64,000 nt of DNA from Ichthyophis bannanicus (GCA_033557465.1 CM066035.1:905913309-905977308), one strand, 5' to 3'; counted from the stretch's first letter, positions 10,735 through 21,940 are shown. Program-made: numbers and translations. Notes: generated from the sequence alone by a model not told the origin.

Positions 10735-12718
10735 CTACCCCTCTTTTATAATGGAGAGAGGCCAATGCTCTGCTGTTATCTGCCCCCATCTGGGGGCAAA
10801 GTGACACAACCTTCCTGGAATGGTGGAAGGTTCTGGTCCGCTGAGGGCCAGGAAGGCTAAGTTCTCTAGATGGAAGTCAAAGGCCTTGCGGAGGCTGAGA
10901 CGGTTGAGGCTTAGCAGTCTTTGCTTTCCTTTGTTTAGGTGGTTGCTGACTCTTCCGGACAGAATGACCTGCAGAACGTCCCTGCTGAGAATAAGAAGGA
11001 TAAAACCTCTTCTTTTTGGAGAAGAATGGTTTTTGAAAGATTTCTTCCTTGCAGGATCAGCTGTGGCTTTGGATGATCTATCCAAAGTGGAGTTGTCAGC
11101 ATCCAACTCATTGGCTTTTTCTTGCCAATTTTTGCCAAATAGATTCTCACCTGTACAAGGGATATTGCCCAGTTTGTCCTGCACCCAGAGCTCCAAATCG
11201 GATGCCTGGAGCCAGGCAATTCTACGTGCACCTATGTCAATGGCAGAGGTTCTGCTTATGCACTTAAAACAGTCAAAAGCTGCACGATTGACAAACTTAG
11301 AAACATCCTGGGCATGTTTAACCAGTGTGAGAAAATCTTGCCTCTTTTCTTCAGGAAGAAGAGGGCTCAAAACCTCTAAATCTCCTGTGACTTCCTTAAG
11401 GAACATTCCCATATATAAAATATAGGAACTGATCCTGGCAGAAAGCATGGAAGCCTGGAAAGTACGACGTACAAAGGCATCCAAAGTTCGATACTCACGT
11501 CCTGGAGGATTAGAGGCATGCCTCTTTGCACTTCTGATCCTTCTCATAGCTGATTCCACTACAATAGAGTGGTGAGGAAGCTGAGTCTTCTGGCAGCCAG
11601 GACACGGAGGTACTCGATACATGGTATCCAGTCTACGAGTGAGGAGAGGTGGTAAGAGGTGTTTCCTACATTCTTAACATGAGATCATGTAAGATCTCAT
11701 GGATAGGCAAAGTAGCTGCCTCCTTAGGAGCCTTGGGATATTGTAGAATCTCCAACTCCTTTGCCCTGGGCTCTATTTCAGGAGCCACAGTAATGGAAAG
11801 ACCTTGAGCCACCTCCCTAATAAAATCCTGAAAGGAGATATCTTATGGAGGAGACATCCTACATGGGAGAGGAAGGCTCCTCGGGGAGAAGTACTCCGGT
11901 ACCGACGGAGCTGTCAGAATCCTCAGACTTGTCTGAGGATTCCAAGTACCTTCTGTCCAGTTGCTCTTGTAGAGCATGATATCCGTACCGACCGAAGTCG
12001 GTGCCGGGGGGAACCGGTACCGGTGTATCGTACCGAAAGGCATAGCATGACTAGGTGCCGGCAATGCAGACACCTTTGTCGATGCTGTCGGTACCGGTAC
12101 CGATAACGGCGCCGGAGTCTGTGCCGGTACCAGTTGAACTGTCTGACGCGGTTCTGAGGGTGTCGATGCCGCAAGGAGAGCCGCCAGACTGCGTTCAATA
12201 GCCAGGAACCTCTGGTCTATCGATGCTGCCGATGCCTGGGTATCGGTACCGGAGAAAGCAGCCGGTACCACAGAGCATGGCACCAGTAGTTCTGCTGAGG
12301 TTGAGGCCTCGAGAACATCCTGGAGCCCCGATAATGCTTTGGAAGCCGAAGCCTCCCACCGGAGCAATTTTGCCGGTAGAGAACCCTCAAGGACAACGCC
12401 AGAGGCATCTCGATGCTTGGAAGGAGATCTACCCTTTGAGGACCGGCCAGACTTATGTTTAGTTACCTGAGATCCATGGGAGGAAGATGAAGCCCTGGAA
12501 GACGTCGATGCCACAGAGGCTGCATTGGAGGGAAAAAGGGTGCTGAGCTTAGCAGCTCGGTTTTGTCGACGCCTCTTGGACATCATGGCACAGGCCATAC
12601 ACTCCAAAATGGAGTGGTCAGGACCTAAACATTTAAGACACCACTCATGGGTGTCGGTGACGGAGATGGTACCGCCACACTTGGTGCACTTCTTGAAACC
12701 TGAGGTGGGTTTTTCCAT
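10735..12718 (-). pseudogene. DIRS-B gag-like protein, frame-broken
   Basis: It starts at an ATG at 12716-12718 with a Cys/His cluster ('KCTKCGGTISVTDTHEWC', 'CLGPDH'), a zinc-binding start shared by the gag of the other DIRS copies here. A Ser/Thr/Pro-rich linker, coded by GGTACC-rich DNA, extends to 11843. After a shift the second half (11622-10735) shows 'VPPCPGCQKTQLPHHSIVVE', 'VESAMRRIRSAKRHAS', 'AFDCFKCISRTSAIDIGARR' and 'IPCTGENLFGKNWQEKANEL', which recur in DIRS-A, C, D and G. The role is presumed nucleocapsid-like. At least one frameshift or missing segment lies between 11622 and 11843. Confidence 0.78.
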
Positions 12719-12954
12719 CGTAAGGGAAATTTTGGGCCTAAGGCCCAAAATGGCGCATGCACCTGAAGAAAAAAGGTTTGGAAAAAAATATATAATTTTT
12801 TTTTTTTAAGAAATTGAGAAAGAACCGGCAGTACCGGTATAGCGTCGAGGAAAGGCAGACGCGACCACAAAAAAGAAGGAGAATAGGAAAACGCTTCTGC
12901 TGTGACAGGAACGACAACCTGCTGGCTCCGCGGAAAACGAAGAACTGGAGAGAG

Positions 12955-13107
12955 GCAGTTGGGAAAGGCGGGAAGGCAGCACGCAGGCGCTGTGGGATGC
13001 TCCCAAAGGCTTTCTAATTGGACGCTGGGGAGTGTTCCCACGCAGGCTCCGTCAGTACCGATGATACCCATATGTGAAGACTACATTCCTGCTTGTTCCT
13101 GGAGATA
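12955..13107 (-). repeat. DIRS-B right inverted terminal repeat
   Basis: This is the reverse complement of the left terminal region (about 7465-7610). Shared blocks include the 'gcgctgtgggatgctccc' type, 'ctttctaattggacgctgg' and 'cccatatgtgaagacta'. It is the 5' end of the element on the minus strand. Confidence 0.85.
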
Positions 13108-14035
13108 GGTTGGAGACAGGGCGATAGTGGACAAGAATTTGAGGATCGAGTGAGGATTTCTTGAGGATAGGGCGGATGAGGGCATGCTTCCAGGAGTGAG
13201 GAAAGAGACGTGTGGAAAGACTGGTGTTAATCATAATAAGAATGGAGGGAATAAGAGCGAGAGAGGGAATGAGTAGCCAATAGGAGGGGATGGGGCAAAT
13301 GGACAGAAAGTCTTATTGGAGGAAGATATCAGTCCTATGGGTTCCGAGGTAGTGATGGAGTGGAAGGAGGGCCAGACATGTGAAAGCTGAGAAGTAGGGG
13401 GAGGGGAGACAGGAGGAGGAGAGGAGATAGGCAGAGGGCAATGAGGCAGAGATGTTCTGAGATCCAAAATCTTATTGAAAAAGGCTGCAAGTTGAGAAGG
13501 GGGAGGAAGTGATGAGGATGGAGTGGGATCAGAGTCTAACTGGAGGGACGTAAGGGACCCGAGGACTATGTATAAGTGGCGAGTCTGGTTGGGTGCAGAA
13601 GAAATGTCTGTGGAAAAGTAGGTCTGCTTGGTCTTATGAATCTGCATCTGGTAGTGTGCATGTTTGGCTTTGAAGTTGGATAAGGTGGTTGGGGAAGGTG
13701 ACTTCCGTCAAAGGCGTTCAGTGTGTCGAAGTTGAGTGTGAAGAAGACGAAGGCCACTATGGAACCAAGGTTGTGAAAGGCGATGACTTATGGGACATGG
13801 TGTAAGGGGAGCCAGGTGATCAAGGGCAGAAGAAAGACAGGAAGACCAAGTGGAGGCTTGTGAGTTTAGGGAGAGAGAGGAGAGGTCTGAGGGCAGAAGA
13901 CTTTCTGCGGATGGAAAATTCTGGAGAGTAAGGGTGGTAATGCGACAGGAGAGGCGTTGATTTGTGGGAGAGGGTGGGTGGGGAACCTGTGAAGGGGGCA
14001 TGGACTGAGGTGAAATGGGTACACAGTTGAAAATC
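13108..14035 (-). pseudogene. L2-A reverse transcriptase, fingers and linker
   Basis: Minus-strand boxes are 'RLFPHSWKHALIRPILKKSS' and 'YRPVSNL', ending exactly at the DIRS-B junction. Upstream is a Ser/Pro-rich linker ('QLAAFFNKILDLRTSLPHC', 'GLRLLHTQLRHTERL') typical of the region between the endonuclease and RT of L2 elements. Several frame changes occur. The endonuclease is missing, because DIRS-A sequence resumes at about 14036. Confidence 0.78.
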
Positions 14036-15770
14036 AGAAGGTAGGGTGCGGCAAAGCTCTCTGGTTCAGAGTGAGAAGGAAGGGGTCTGCTCTGAGCGGT
14101 TGTGGACTCTGCTCCGTAAAGGCCAGGAGGTGTGGGTACCAGATCTGATGTGGCCATTGTGCTGCTATGAGGATTAGATTTGCTTTGTCTTCCCATGCTT
14201 TGAGTAGGACTAGGTTGAGTAGGGGAAAGGGAGGAAAAACATACAGCCAATGGTGCCTCCCAACTGCTAGCAAATGCATCGTGGGCCCAGCGACTTGGAC
14301 TGGGCTGTAGAGAGCAAAAAAGAGGACACACTTGGCATGGTCTGCAGTTGCGAAAAGATCAATCTCTGGGGTACCCCAGGCACAGAAGATCCGGCGAACT
14401 ACTTCCCAGCCTAGGGACTATTCATGTGGGTCGAGGTGATGGCTAAGAGTGTCTGTCAACTGGTTGTGTATCCCCGGTAAGTATGGTGCCCAGAGGGTGG
14501 TGTGGAGGGACTGTGCTAGGAGCCAGAGGTGCATGGCCTCTCAACAGAGTCTGAGGGACCCCGTCCCTCCCTGCTTATTGATGCAGAACATGGTGACTTG
14601 GGTGTCTGTTTGCACCAACAGAATCTTGTGACTAACCCAATTATGAAGAGAGGACAGGACATAGTAGACCATGCATAGCTCTAGGATGCTGACGTGAAGG
14701 AAACATTCCGGACAGGACCATTTCTCTTGTATGGGCAGATGAAAAAGGTGTGCCCCCAGCTGACATGGAGGCGTTGGTCATGAAGGCGAGTTGGTGCTCC
14801 GGTATTCAGAAAGAGCAACCGCTATTGAGGTTGGCTGGACTGGTCCACCACTGGAGGTCCCCGACATTGGGATTTTCTTGTGCAGAGACTGGTGTGCTGA
14901 TTCCAGTTTAACCTGAGATGCCACTGCAGAGGCCACATGTAGAGTCTCGCTATGGGGACGATATGCACCGATGCGGCCATTTGGCTGAGCAAGTGCAAGA
15001 GGCTGAGGCGACTCAGCGGTGCTGTATATTGGCGCTGAGATGCCCCAGGAGACAGGCTCTGTTGCTTGGAAGGTAGGCCCTGGCTTTGACTGTGTTGAGT
15101 TGCACCCCTATGAAGGGCAGATTTTGCTGAAGTTCTAGCCTGGGTTACTTGGTGCTGACAAGGAATCTTGCTCCATGCAGCACATTTATGGTGGCTTGTC
15201 AGGTGCACTGAGCCCCCTCCTTGGATGCTGCTGAGACCAGCCGGTAGTCAAGGAAGAGATAAACACAGTGTCCCTTGTCAGCGCAGGTGTGCTGTGACCA
15301 ATGCTAGGCACTGTTAAAACCCCAAGAGCGGCTGAGAGGCCGGAGGTAAGAACCTATTATTGATAATGGTCTTGTTCAAACTTAAAGCAAAGGTATTTTC
15401 AGTGGAGGGGATGGATGGGTATGTGCATGTAGGCACCATTCAGATCTAGGGAGGCAAGCCAATAGTTGTGACGTAGTAGTAGGAGGATAGTGCTGAGAGA
15501 GTTCATTTTAAAATTTTCCCACTTAGAGGTTGAGTTTGCAGAGATCAAGGATGTGGCGGAGTCCACCAGTTTTCTTCAGAATACAGGAAAACCAGGAATA
15601 AAACCCTTGAACTCTTTGTTTGCAAGGTACGAGTGCAATGGCCTAGTTCCAGAGGAGCTCTGAGATCTCTTGTAAGATGGTCAGATGCTGATCTGGGAAT
15701 GTCCTTGCAGGTGGTGAGGGGTGGGTTGGTCATAGGGATGTAAGTTGAGTTTGGATCCTTCCTGGACATC
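14036..15770 (-). pseudogene. DIRS-A RNase H and reverse transcriptase remnants
   Basis: Heavily broken. 14034-14279 matches the post-RNase H domain ('YVFPPFPLLNLVLLKAWEDK', 'ANLILIAAQWPHQIWYPHLL'). 14822-15208 matches the RT thumb to RNase H linker ('LSLLHLLSQMAASVHIVPIA'). Around 15420-15560 the box A region is recognisable from 'LDLNGAYMHIPIHP'-like codons in shifting frames. Many stops mark this as an old copy. Confidence 0.7.
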
Positions 15771-15789
15771 ATTTAGAACCCAGTGATTG

Positions 15790-17376
15790 GCTTTTATGGA
15801 TTGCCGGGCCTCCCTGAAGAACTGCCCCCCATTGGCAGGTAGTCAAAAACTGGAGTTTGCCTTGGCGGTTGGAGCTGGGCTTTGTGGATGCTGCTTCCTC
15901 TTGCGTGGTCAAGAGCACTGTATGTAATCTGGTGCCACTGAACGTTGGGGTTACTGGCGAGAATAGGGGTAGAATCTCCTGCGAAGATAGAACTGCTGGA
16001 AATACTGGTAGCTATATGCTCTTTGGTATTGTGGAAGCTGTGACCTACGAGCCTGTGACAGAGGTTCTACTGGTTGGGCTCCCAGCTCCCTGGCTGTAGA
16101 AGAGTGGTTTTTAATCTCTGAGACGGCCTCTTGGACTTTGGAATTGAAGAGCCTATCTCCCAGGCATGGGGCATCCGCGAGACAGTCATAGAGGTTCCTC
16201 CTTAGCCCAGAGACACATAGCCAGGCCATGTGCCTAGCTGAGATGGTGATGGCGGAGGAGTGTGGCACAGAGTTGAACATGTTATACATGGTCCAAATGA
16301 TGTGGAAGAAGGATTCAAGGAGGTTAGAGAGCAGTTGGGCCTGGCCCTCTGCCAGAAGGGTACAGAGCACATCCAGTTGGAGGAGGCGGTCATGATGGTA
16401 ATGTAGAATATGTAGCTGGTGTGCAAGGATCCACATAGCTATGAGGTTGCTTTGATAGGACTTGTGACCGATGGCATCCAGTGTTCTTTGCTCTTTCTCT
16501 GGTAGTGTTTGGAAGGTTGACTTGGTGGTCCTGGATTTTTTGAGAGCAGTCTCTGAGACAACCGACTAGTGGGGTAGCTGTTGGTGCTGGAATCCAGGAG
16601 CAGGGAGGACTTTATACTTACGGTCCAAGTGCCTGGAGGTCGCATGGATGGACGAGGGGGTTCTAGATGGAAGCCTGTAGATCTTGAAGAAAGGTGTGAA
16701 CTGGCAGGGCAATGACCTTCTTGGGAGCATTGCAAGCTTTAAGGATGGACTGAAATTCCTTTGTTGGTGGGTGTTTGGGAGTCACTTAAAGCAAGGGCTC
16801 ATGAGATCTTCTGTGGAAATTCTGGATACGAATAGTCCTCTGGCATCTCCTCTGAACCGTGCTTGGGTGTGAGCATGGGGGAGTCCTCTGCACTTTTCAA
16901 CTCAGCTTCATGGGATGAGGGGGCATGCAGGAGGGAGCAGGCATCATCTTCCAGTGGAGGTGGAGGCCTCCAGTGGAATAGAGGGGGGAATCCAGGGAAA
17001 GTGCTTGATGCAGTTCCCGAAGAGTTTCGAGGGGGGTGCTCTGGGAAGCGGGAACCCCTGCCATGGTGGTGGCCTGGAGGATAGCTGCTACTGTCTGCCA
17101 CAAACTTTTGCAGGAGGCACATTAGTGACTAGTTCAGGATGGAGAGCTCTGCAGGCTGTGGAGGGGGACACATGGGTGATAAAGCAGGCATGACAGGGTT
17201 CCTGAGCAGCTTTGGCGACTTGTGGGGGCCTCCCCCTGGGGTACTGGGAGGACCCCTGCGGCATGAGGCATGGGAGCCTTGCCTGAACTGCAGCTAGCAT
17301 GCTCCTGCATCTGATGATGCTTGTGCTTGGATGTGAACTTCACTTTCCTACCCGGAGGCCCAGAGACCACTACCAT
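15790..17376 (-). pseudogene. DIRS-A gag-like remnant
   Basis: 15951-16436 preserves the gag segment 'SAITISARHMAWLCVSGLRR' and 'APCLGDRLFNSKVQEAV', parallel to 'SAIDIGARRIAWLQASDLEL' and 'IPCTGENLFGKNWQEKANEL' in DIRS-B. Further upstream, 16439-17376 is Pro/Ser-rich and frameshifted, like the variable gag linker of the other copies. A plus-strand open frame across 17460-17792 looks like a shadow. Confidence 0.65.
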
Positions 17377-18083
17377 CAGGTAGCTGGAATCGGGGAGTTG
17401 GGGGGGTAGAGGGAGGAGGCAGCTGGAATCAAGGGGGGGGGGGAGAGCTTCTGGCCTGGGTGTGTAGGTTTGGGCATGCTGAATTTGTGCCAGGGCAAGT
17501 AGGTGGTCTTCCTTCAGCCAAACAGCTGCCTGGTAGCACCCCCCTCAATTGTGCCAAGTCTAGGTCCAATGGGGGAAAGGCAGGGGATGATGGAGAAGAG
17601 TGTGGGTTTGCCGCTATAGGCAGCATTAGCACTTCTTGGGTCTGCAGCAGTATTGTCACCTCTTGCTGCTGTTTGCCCAGCAGTTCCCTGATGCTGTCTT
17701 TCTTGCTCATATGTTTTTTTATTTTAGCAGTTCCCCAATGGCAGCGCACTGCCGGTAAAAGAGAGGGGGTGCTGCCAATGACAATCACATGACATTTTCG
17801 TTGAAGCTTTTCATTTTTTGGTTTTGTACTGCTGAGGATCGCATTGAGGGAGTTGAAGAATGCAGTGAAAGGCATGACTGTGGCATGCGGAGAGCCATGG
17901 TGCTTGATCGCAGTCAGCAAAAGAACTGATGGGATCAAGCAATGGCTCGGCGGGAAGACAGACACATACACACACGTGCTCAGAGAAGTCAAAAAGCTTC
18001 TTTGAGCTAGGGAGAGCCGGGCACTGTAGGCGACGTCAGTAACATCACTTAGCAAGTGCAACTGCATCCCCTGCTTGTTTGTC

Positions 18084-18394
18084 AAAAACTGCCTATCCCT
18101 TCCAGTATATATGTGTGTGTGTGTGTGTATGTGTGTGTAGGGGGTGGGTGGGGGGATATGCATGCTCTTCACAGTCTGCACACTTTTCCCTGGAGGGTGA
18201 AAGTACGATGCTGGAGGCGGGATAGTGGTGAGTCATGCCCAGCAAACTATGCACAGGGAGTTAATTGCTAACTCTTGGAATATACTGTCTGATAGGGAGT
18301 AGCACTGCACACACTCCAGGAACTTTGCACTGCACACACTCCAGGAACTTATGTACCCTGTGGTCTCCACTGTAGCAGAAATTTTCAGAGAGAG
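18084..18394. repeat. Unassigned interval with GT microsatellite and a 25-bp duplication
   Basis: A (GT)n tract with interruptions lies at about 18108-18138. A 24-bp unit beginning GCACTGCACACACTCCAGG occurs twice in tandem (18302-18325 and 18327-18350). No coding potential was seen. Confidence 0.7.
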
Positions 18395-18890
18395 CTTGAA
18401 GGCCTGTAGACATAAAGAACCTGGCCAGCAGAAGAAAGGAGATGATAGTGCCTCTGTATAAGTCTTTGGAGTGATCTCATCTGGAGTATTGTGTGCAATT
18501 CTAGAGACCGCACCTTCAAAAGCATGTTGGAGTCAGTGCAGAGAGTGAGTGATCATCATTATAAAGCTTAAGAGGACAGACTTAAGGACCTTAATATGTA
18601 TACTTTAGAGGAAAGGTGGGACAGAGGTGATACAATTGAGACGTTTAAATACCTCAGTTGCATAAATGCACAGGAGTAATATGAGGAAAGATTTCTTTAT
18701 GGAAAAGAGTGGTAGATACATGGAATAGTCTCCCGGTGAAGGTGGTAGAGATGAGGACAGTATCTAAATTCAAAAAAAGCAGGGACAAACACAGCATCTC
18801 TAAAGGGAAAAAGGGGACTGTTGTAGTGGTTGATATGGAAGGGCAGACTAGTTAGGCTATGTGGTCTTTTTCTGCTATCATGTTTCTATA
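18395..18890 (+). mobile_element. CR1 LINE 3' fragment
   Basis: It matches the last 500 bp of the CR1 at 35171-38245, including 'IMPLYKSLE', 'LEYCVQF', 'LEERWDRGD', 'VPGEGGRDEDSI'-like broken frames and the 'tggtctttttctgctatcatg' tail. An internal deletion removes part of the C-terminal region near 18670. It abuts the 3' tail of L2-B. Confidence 0.85.
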
Positions 18891-19159
18891 TTTATTTTAT
18901 TTATTTATTGTTTTTTACATACCGCTTTGTCCTGGTAATCAAAGTGGTTTACATATAACATTTTAACTACTGCACAAGACAGTTTATAATGAACAATGCA
19001 GAATAGTTTACAAGGAACAATTGTGCAAGTACAATCAGATTACAAATATATTTAACAACAGAGTAGTAATGAACTATTTATAGGAGAATTAAACATAAGT
19101 GGTTTGAACGGCGATTTAGAGTAGAGTGTTTCAGGAGTATAGGACTGGAGGTGTCAGGT

Positions 19160-20745
19160 ATTGGGCTTACGTTTGATACGGAAGTGGAAGAGTTCTATGG
19201 TGGCTGCTCACATTGGTAATATTCCGTAAAGATAAATGTTTGAGCTGCTTCTTGAACTGAGTTAAATCTTTGATTTCTCTAATTGAATTTGGGAGACTGT
19301 TCCATAGGGTAGGGGCGTAGAGGGAGAATGCTCTATTGGTTGTAGATTGGTTTATTTTCTTGCCCTAGTAGGGGTGTTTTTTAGGCTCTCTCTTTTTATT
19401 CTTGTGTTGTTGCATATTTATTAGTGTGTTGAGGTATGTTGGTGCAATGTTGTCTATCGTTTTGAAAATGATCGTGAGAGCCTTTAATTTGATTCTCTGA
19501 ATTACTGGGAGCCAATGGAGCTGAAACAGGATGGGCGTTACGTAGTCCGACTTCACAGCTTTCATGATTGTGCGGGCAACTGTATTTTGGGCCATTTGGA
19601 AGGGCGTGGAGTATACTGTTGCTGTAGTTGTAATGGGGTGTTATGAGTGCTTGGGCAATGGTGTGGAAGTCCGTGGGTGACAGCAGAGGTCTCAGATGTT
19701 GAACCATTCTAGCTTTGCTGTAAACTACGCGGGTAATCATGTGGATGTGTTTGGTGAAATCCAGGTTTTGATCAAGGTGTATTCCCAGGTATTTTATTTC
19801 CTTTCTTATTTCAAGTGAGGCATTGTTTACATGTAGCAGGCTGGGAGGGTTGAAAGTTTTATTCCTGGTTATGATGAGTGCTTCTATTTTCTTGAGGTTA
19901 ACTGTGAAGTTGACAGAGTTAAGCCATTCAGAGACATCATTGAAGCAGCTGGTGATTTTTGTGAACTTAGGATCTCTGGTGTCAAAGGCTGTGAAAAGCA
20001 TTATGTTGTCTGCATAAATTCTGTAGTCAATGTTATTTGATTGTATGATATTGCAAATGGGTTGGAGGTATATATTAAACAAAAGTGGAGATAATGCAGA
20101 TCCCTGGGGGACACCTTGTTGTTGGATGAAAGTGTTGGATAGGGTGTTTCCGTAGTAGACTTGTTGTGTAGTTAGACAGGTAGTCTTGAAACCATTGTAA
20201 GATTGCACCACCTGTGCCCAGGTGTTTTAGACAGCTGATTAAGGTGTTGTGATTTACAGAGTCAAATGTGCAAGATAAATCCAGGAAAATAAGGATGAAG
20301 GCATTTTGGAGGTTATCGATTCCTTGTATGACCAAATCAAGAAGTGAAGTGAATAGTGTTTCAACTCCATGATTTGCTTTAAAACCATATTGATGAGGGT
20401 CAAGTGGAGCATTACAATCAATGAAATCTTGAAGTTGTAGCTGTACTGATTTTTCAATTAATTTTGTATAGGAAGGGTAGGCTAGATATTGGTCTGAATG
20501 AAGAGGGGCAGGATATTGGAGCGTTTAGTTTCATGATTGAGCAGATGGATGCCTTTTTAAGTGCGTTAGGTAGATGTCCTTGGGCTAGTGAGAGGCTGAT
20601 GATTTTTAGGATGAATAGTGTTGGTACTGAGTTTGTGGTTTTCATCCAACTAACTGGGCATGGGTCTAGAACTGAGATGGTAGTATTCAAAGATTTGATG
20701 TAGTATTTAATCTGCTCCTTTGTTATAGGTGAAAATGTTGTATTT
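19160..20745 (-). pseudogene. L2-B reverse transcriptase
   Basis: Motifs on the minus strand: 'PCPVSWMKTTNSVPTLFILK', 'FRPISSLPFLYKIN', 'FILIFLDLSCTFDSVNHNTL' (box A), 'QQQGVPQGSALSPLLFNIYL' (box B), 'DYRIYADNIMLFTAF' (box C), 'IKYLGIHLDQNLDF', 'LHWLPVIQRIKLKALTIIFK', then 'LWNSLPNSIREIKDL'. Box C reads YADN instead of YADD, so the second catalytic Asp is lost. Several frameshifts are also present. The enzyme would have primed on nicked DNA. Confidence 0.85.
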
Positions 20746-20760
20746 TTTTTGTTAAATCAG

Positions 20761-21045
20761 TCAGGGCCTAGTAGCAACAGTTTAAGATTCAATTTAAAAC
20801 ACAGAAGAGAACTTTCTGGTTACCTTTCATACCCAGTAGACAGCTGTAGTTTAAATTTCATAGTCACTCAGGGCCTAGCATCAGCAAAGTACTTTTAGTT
20901 TCAAATTAAAACACAGAAGAAAGCTTTCTGGTTAAATTTAGAATCCAGCAGAGAGCTTGTAGTTTAAATTTCTTAATAGGTTAGAGCCTAGTAGCAGCAA
21001 AGAGCTATAATTTAAATCAAATCAGAATATAGCTTACCTCAGCGG
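20761..21045. repeat. Tandem repeat, unit about 107-113 bp, 2.5 copies
   Basis: Units start at 20761 ('tcagggcctagtagcaac'), 20868 ('tcagggcctagcatcagc') and 20981 ('ttagagcctagtagcagc', partial). They share 'aaaacacagaaga', 'ctttctggtta' and 'gtagtttaaattt'. The unit resembles no coding sequence and does not match other parts of the window. Confidence 0.8.
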
Positions 21046-21086
21046 CACAGGACAAGGTACTGTGTAGCAGCCCTTTTTTAATAAGT

Positions 21087-21940
21087 GTTATGCACCTAGG
21101 GAAGAACAACCCAAACTATGGTTACACGATGCAAGGTTCCACATTAGGAACCACCACCCAGGAAAAAGATTTAGGCGTCATTGTGGATACCTTGTTAAAA
21201 CCCTCGGCCCAGTGTGCAGCGGCGGCCAAGAGAGCAAATAGAATGCTAGGTATGATAAGGAAAGGAATGGAAAATAAAACAAAAGATATTATAATGCCTC
21301 TATATCGTTCCATGGTGAGACCGCACCTTGAATATTGTGTGCAATTCTGGTCGCCGTATCTTAAAAAGGATATAGCGATTTTAGAAAAGGTTCAGAGAAG
21401 AGCCCCAAAATGGTAAAGGGGATGGAAGGCTACTCCTATGAAGAAAGGCTAAAAAGGTTGGGGCTCTTTAGCCTGGAGAAGAGACGGCTGAGGGGAGATA
21501 TGATAGAAGTCTATAAATTAATGAACGGAGTGGAACGGGTAAACATAGATCGATTGTTTACCTTATCAGAATATGGAAAGACTAGGGGACATGCAATGAA
21601 GCTACAGGGTAAACTATTTAAGACTAATAAAAGAAAATATTTTTTCACTCAACGTGTAATCAAACTCTGGAATTTGTTACCGGAGGATGTAGTAAAGGCT
21701 GTTAGTGTAGCTGGGTTTAAAAAAGGTTTGGACAAGTTCCTGGAGGAAAGGTCCATCAACCATTATTAAGAAGGGACCCAGGATATCAATGCTTGAACCA
21801 GTACAAGCATTGTGGAACCTGTGTCCCTTGGGGAAACTGCTAGGTACATATGACCTAGATTGGCCACTGTTGGAAACAGAATGCTGGGCTTGATGGACCT
21901 TGGTCTGACCCAGTATGGCATATCTTATGTTCTTATGAAT
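21087..21940 (+). mobile_element. CR1 LINE 3' fragment (second subfamily)
   Basis: It encodes the RT C-terminus ('MHLGKNNPNYGYTMQGSTLG', 'IMPLYRSMVRPHLEYCVQFW', then after one lost base '[20 protein letters not shown]' and '[16 protein letters not shown]'). It ends with 'ggtctgacccagtatggca' and a TTCTTATG octamer. It is almost identical to the 3' part of the CR1 at 28277-30597, pointing to recent activity. It interrupts L2-B. Confidence 0.9.

Larger units (their letters stand above)
7438..13107 (-). mobile_element. DIRS-B, near-complete DIRS retrotransposon
   Basis: It is 5670 bp long. Termini were defined from the internal complementary region at about 7741-7790, which reads as one terminus joined to the other ('gtgagtaactatgc' then 'tatctctaggaac'). 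The left end begins GCATAGTTACTCACC and the right end is TTCCTGGAGATA. Inverted repeats of roughly 130-150 bp (left from about 7465, right about 12955-13095) share the 'cccatatgtgaagacta' block. The coding order is gag (10735-12718), RT/RNase H (9104-10716), recombinase (7923-9614). It sits inside L2-A with no target duplication. Damage is limited to a few stops and shifts. Confidence 0.92.
5936..14035 (-). mobile_element. L2-A, L2-like LINE inserted in DIRS-A, itself split by DIRS-B
   Basis: The 3' tail lies at 5936-6010 ('tttgatacaccgccattcaaa', A-rich on the minus strand). The reverse-transcriptase C-terminal half is at 6128-7437, and the fingers and linker are at 13108-14035. Removing DIRS-B rejoins the two halves in frame. 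Net length is about 2.4 kb, so the copy is 5'-truncated and lacks the endonuclease. The outer junctions within DIRS-A are approximate. Confidence 0.85.
4351..18083 (-). mobile_element. DIRS-A, DIRS-type tyrosine-recombinase retrotransposon (interrupted)
   Basis: On the minus strand the order is gag (right), RT/RNase H, tyrosine recombinase (left), as in DIRS elements. The right end (about 18010-18083) is the inverted copy of 4370-4440: both carry the CACTTGCTAGGTGATGTTGC-type sequence and the 'gacgtcgcctacagtgcc' block. The internal complementary region is near 4695-4760. An 8.1-kb insertion (L2-A plus DIRS-B) splits the element. Without it DIRS-A is about 5.6 kb, a normal DIRS length. All frames are broken, so it is the oldest layer of this nest. 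Confidence 0.85.

Noticed and set aside
9482..10807. 441-codon minus-strand open frame overlapping the DIRS-B RT
   Set aside because: Most of it is the RT read in another frame. Only its last 30 or so residues (RNase H) are real and are annotated with RNase H.
10820..11425. 201-codon plus-strand open frame
   Set aside because: It is antisense to DIRS-B gag, whose motifs are on the minus strand.
4351..13107. Inverted terminal sequences read as DNA-transposon terminal repeats
   Set aside because: The internal genes are RT, RNase H and tyrosine recombinase, with no transposase, and insertions lack target duplications. DIRS fits better.
17460..18181. Open frames of 110 and 250 codons in the right part of DIRS-A
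   Set aside because: Low-complexity, in the leader region of a decayed DIRS, without gag motifs; the longer one contains the GT microsatellite translated as His/Thr repeats.
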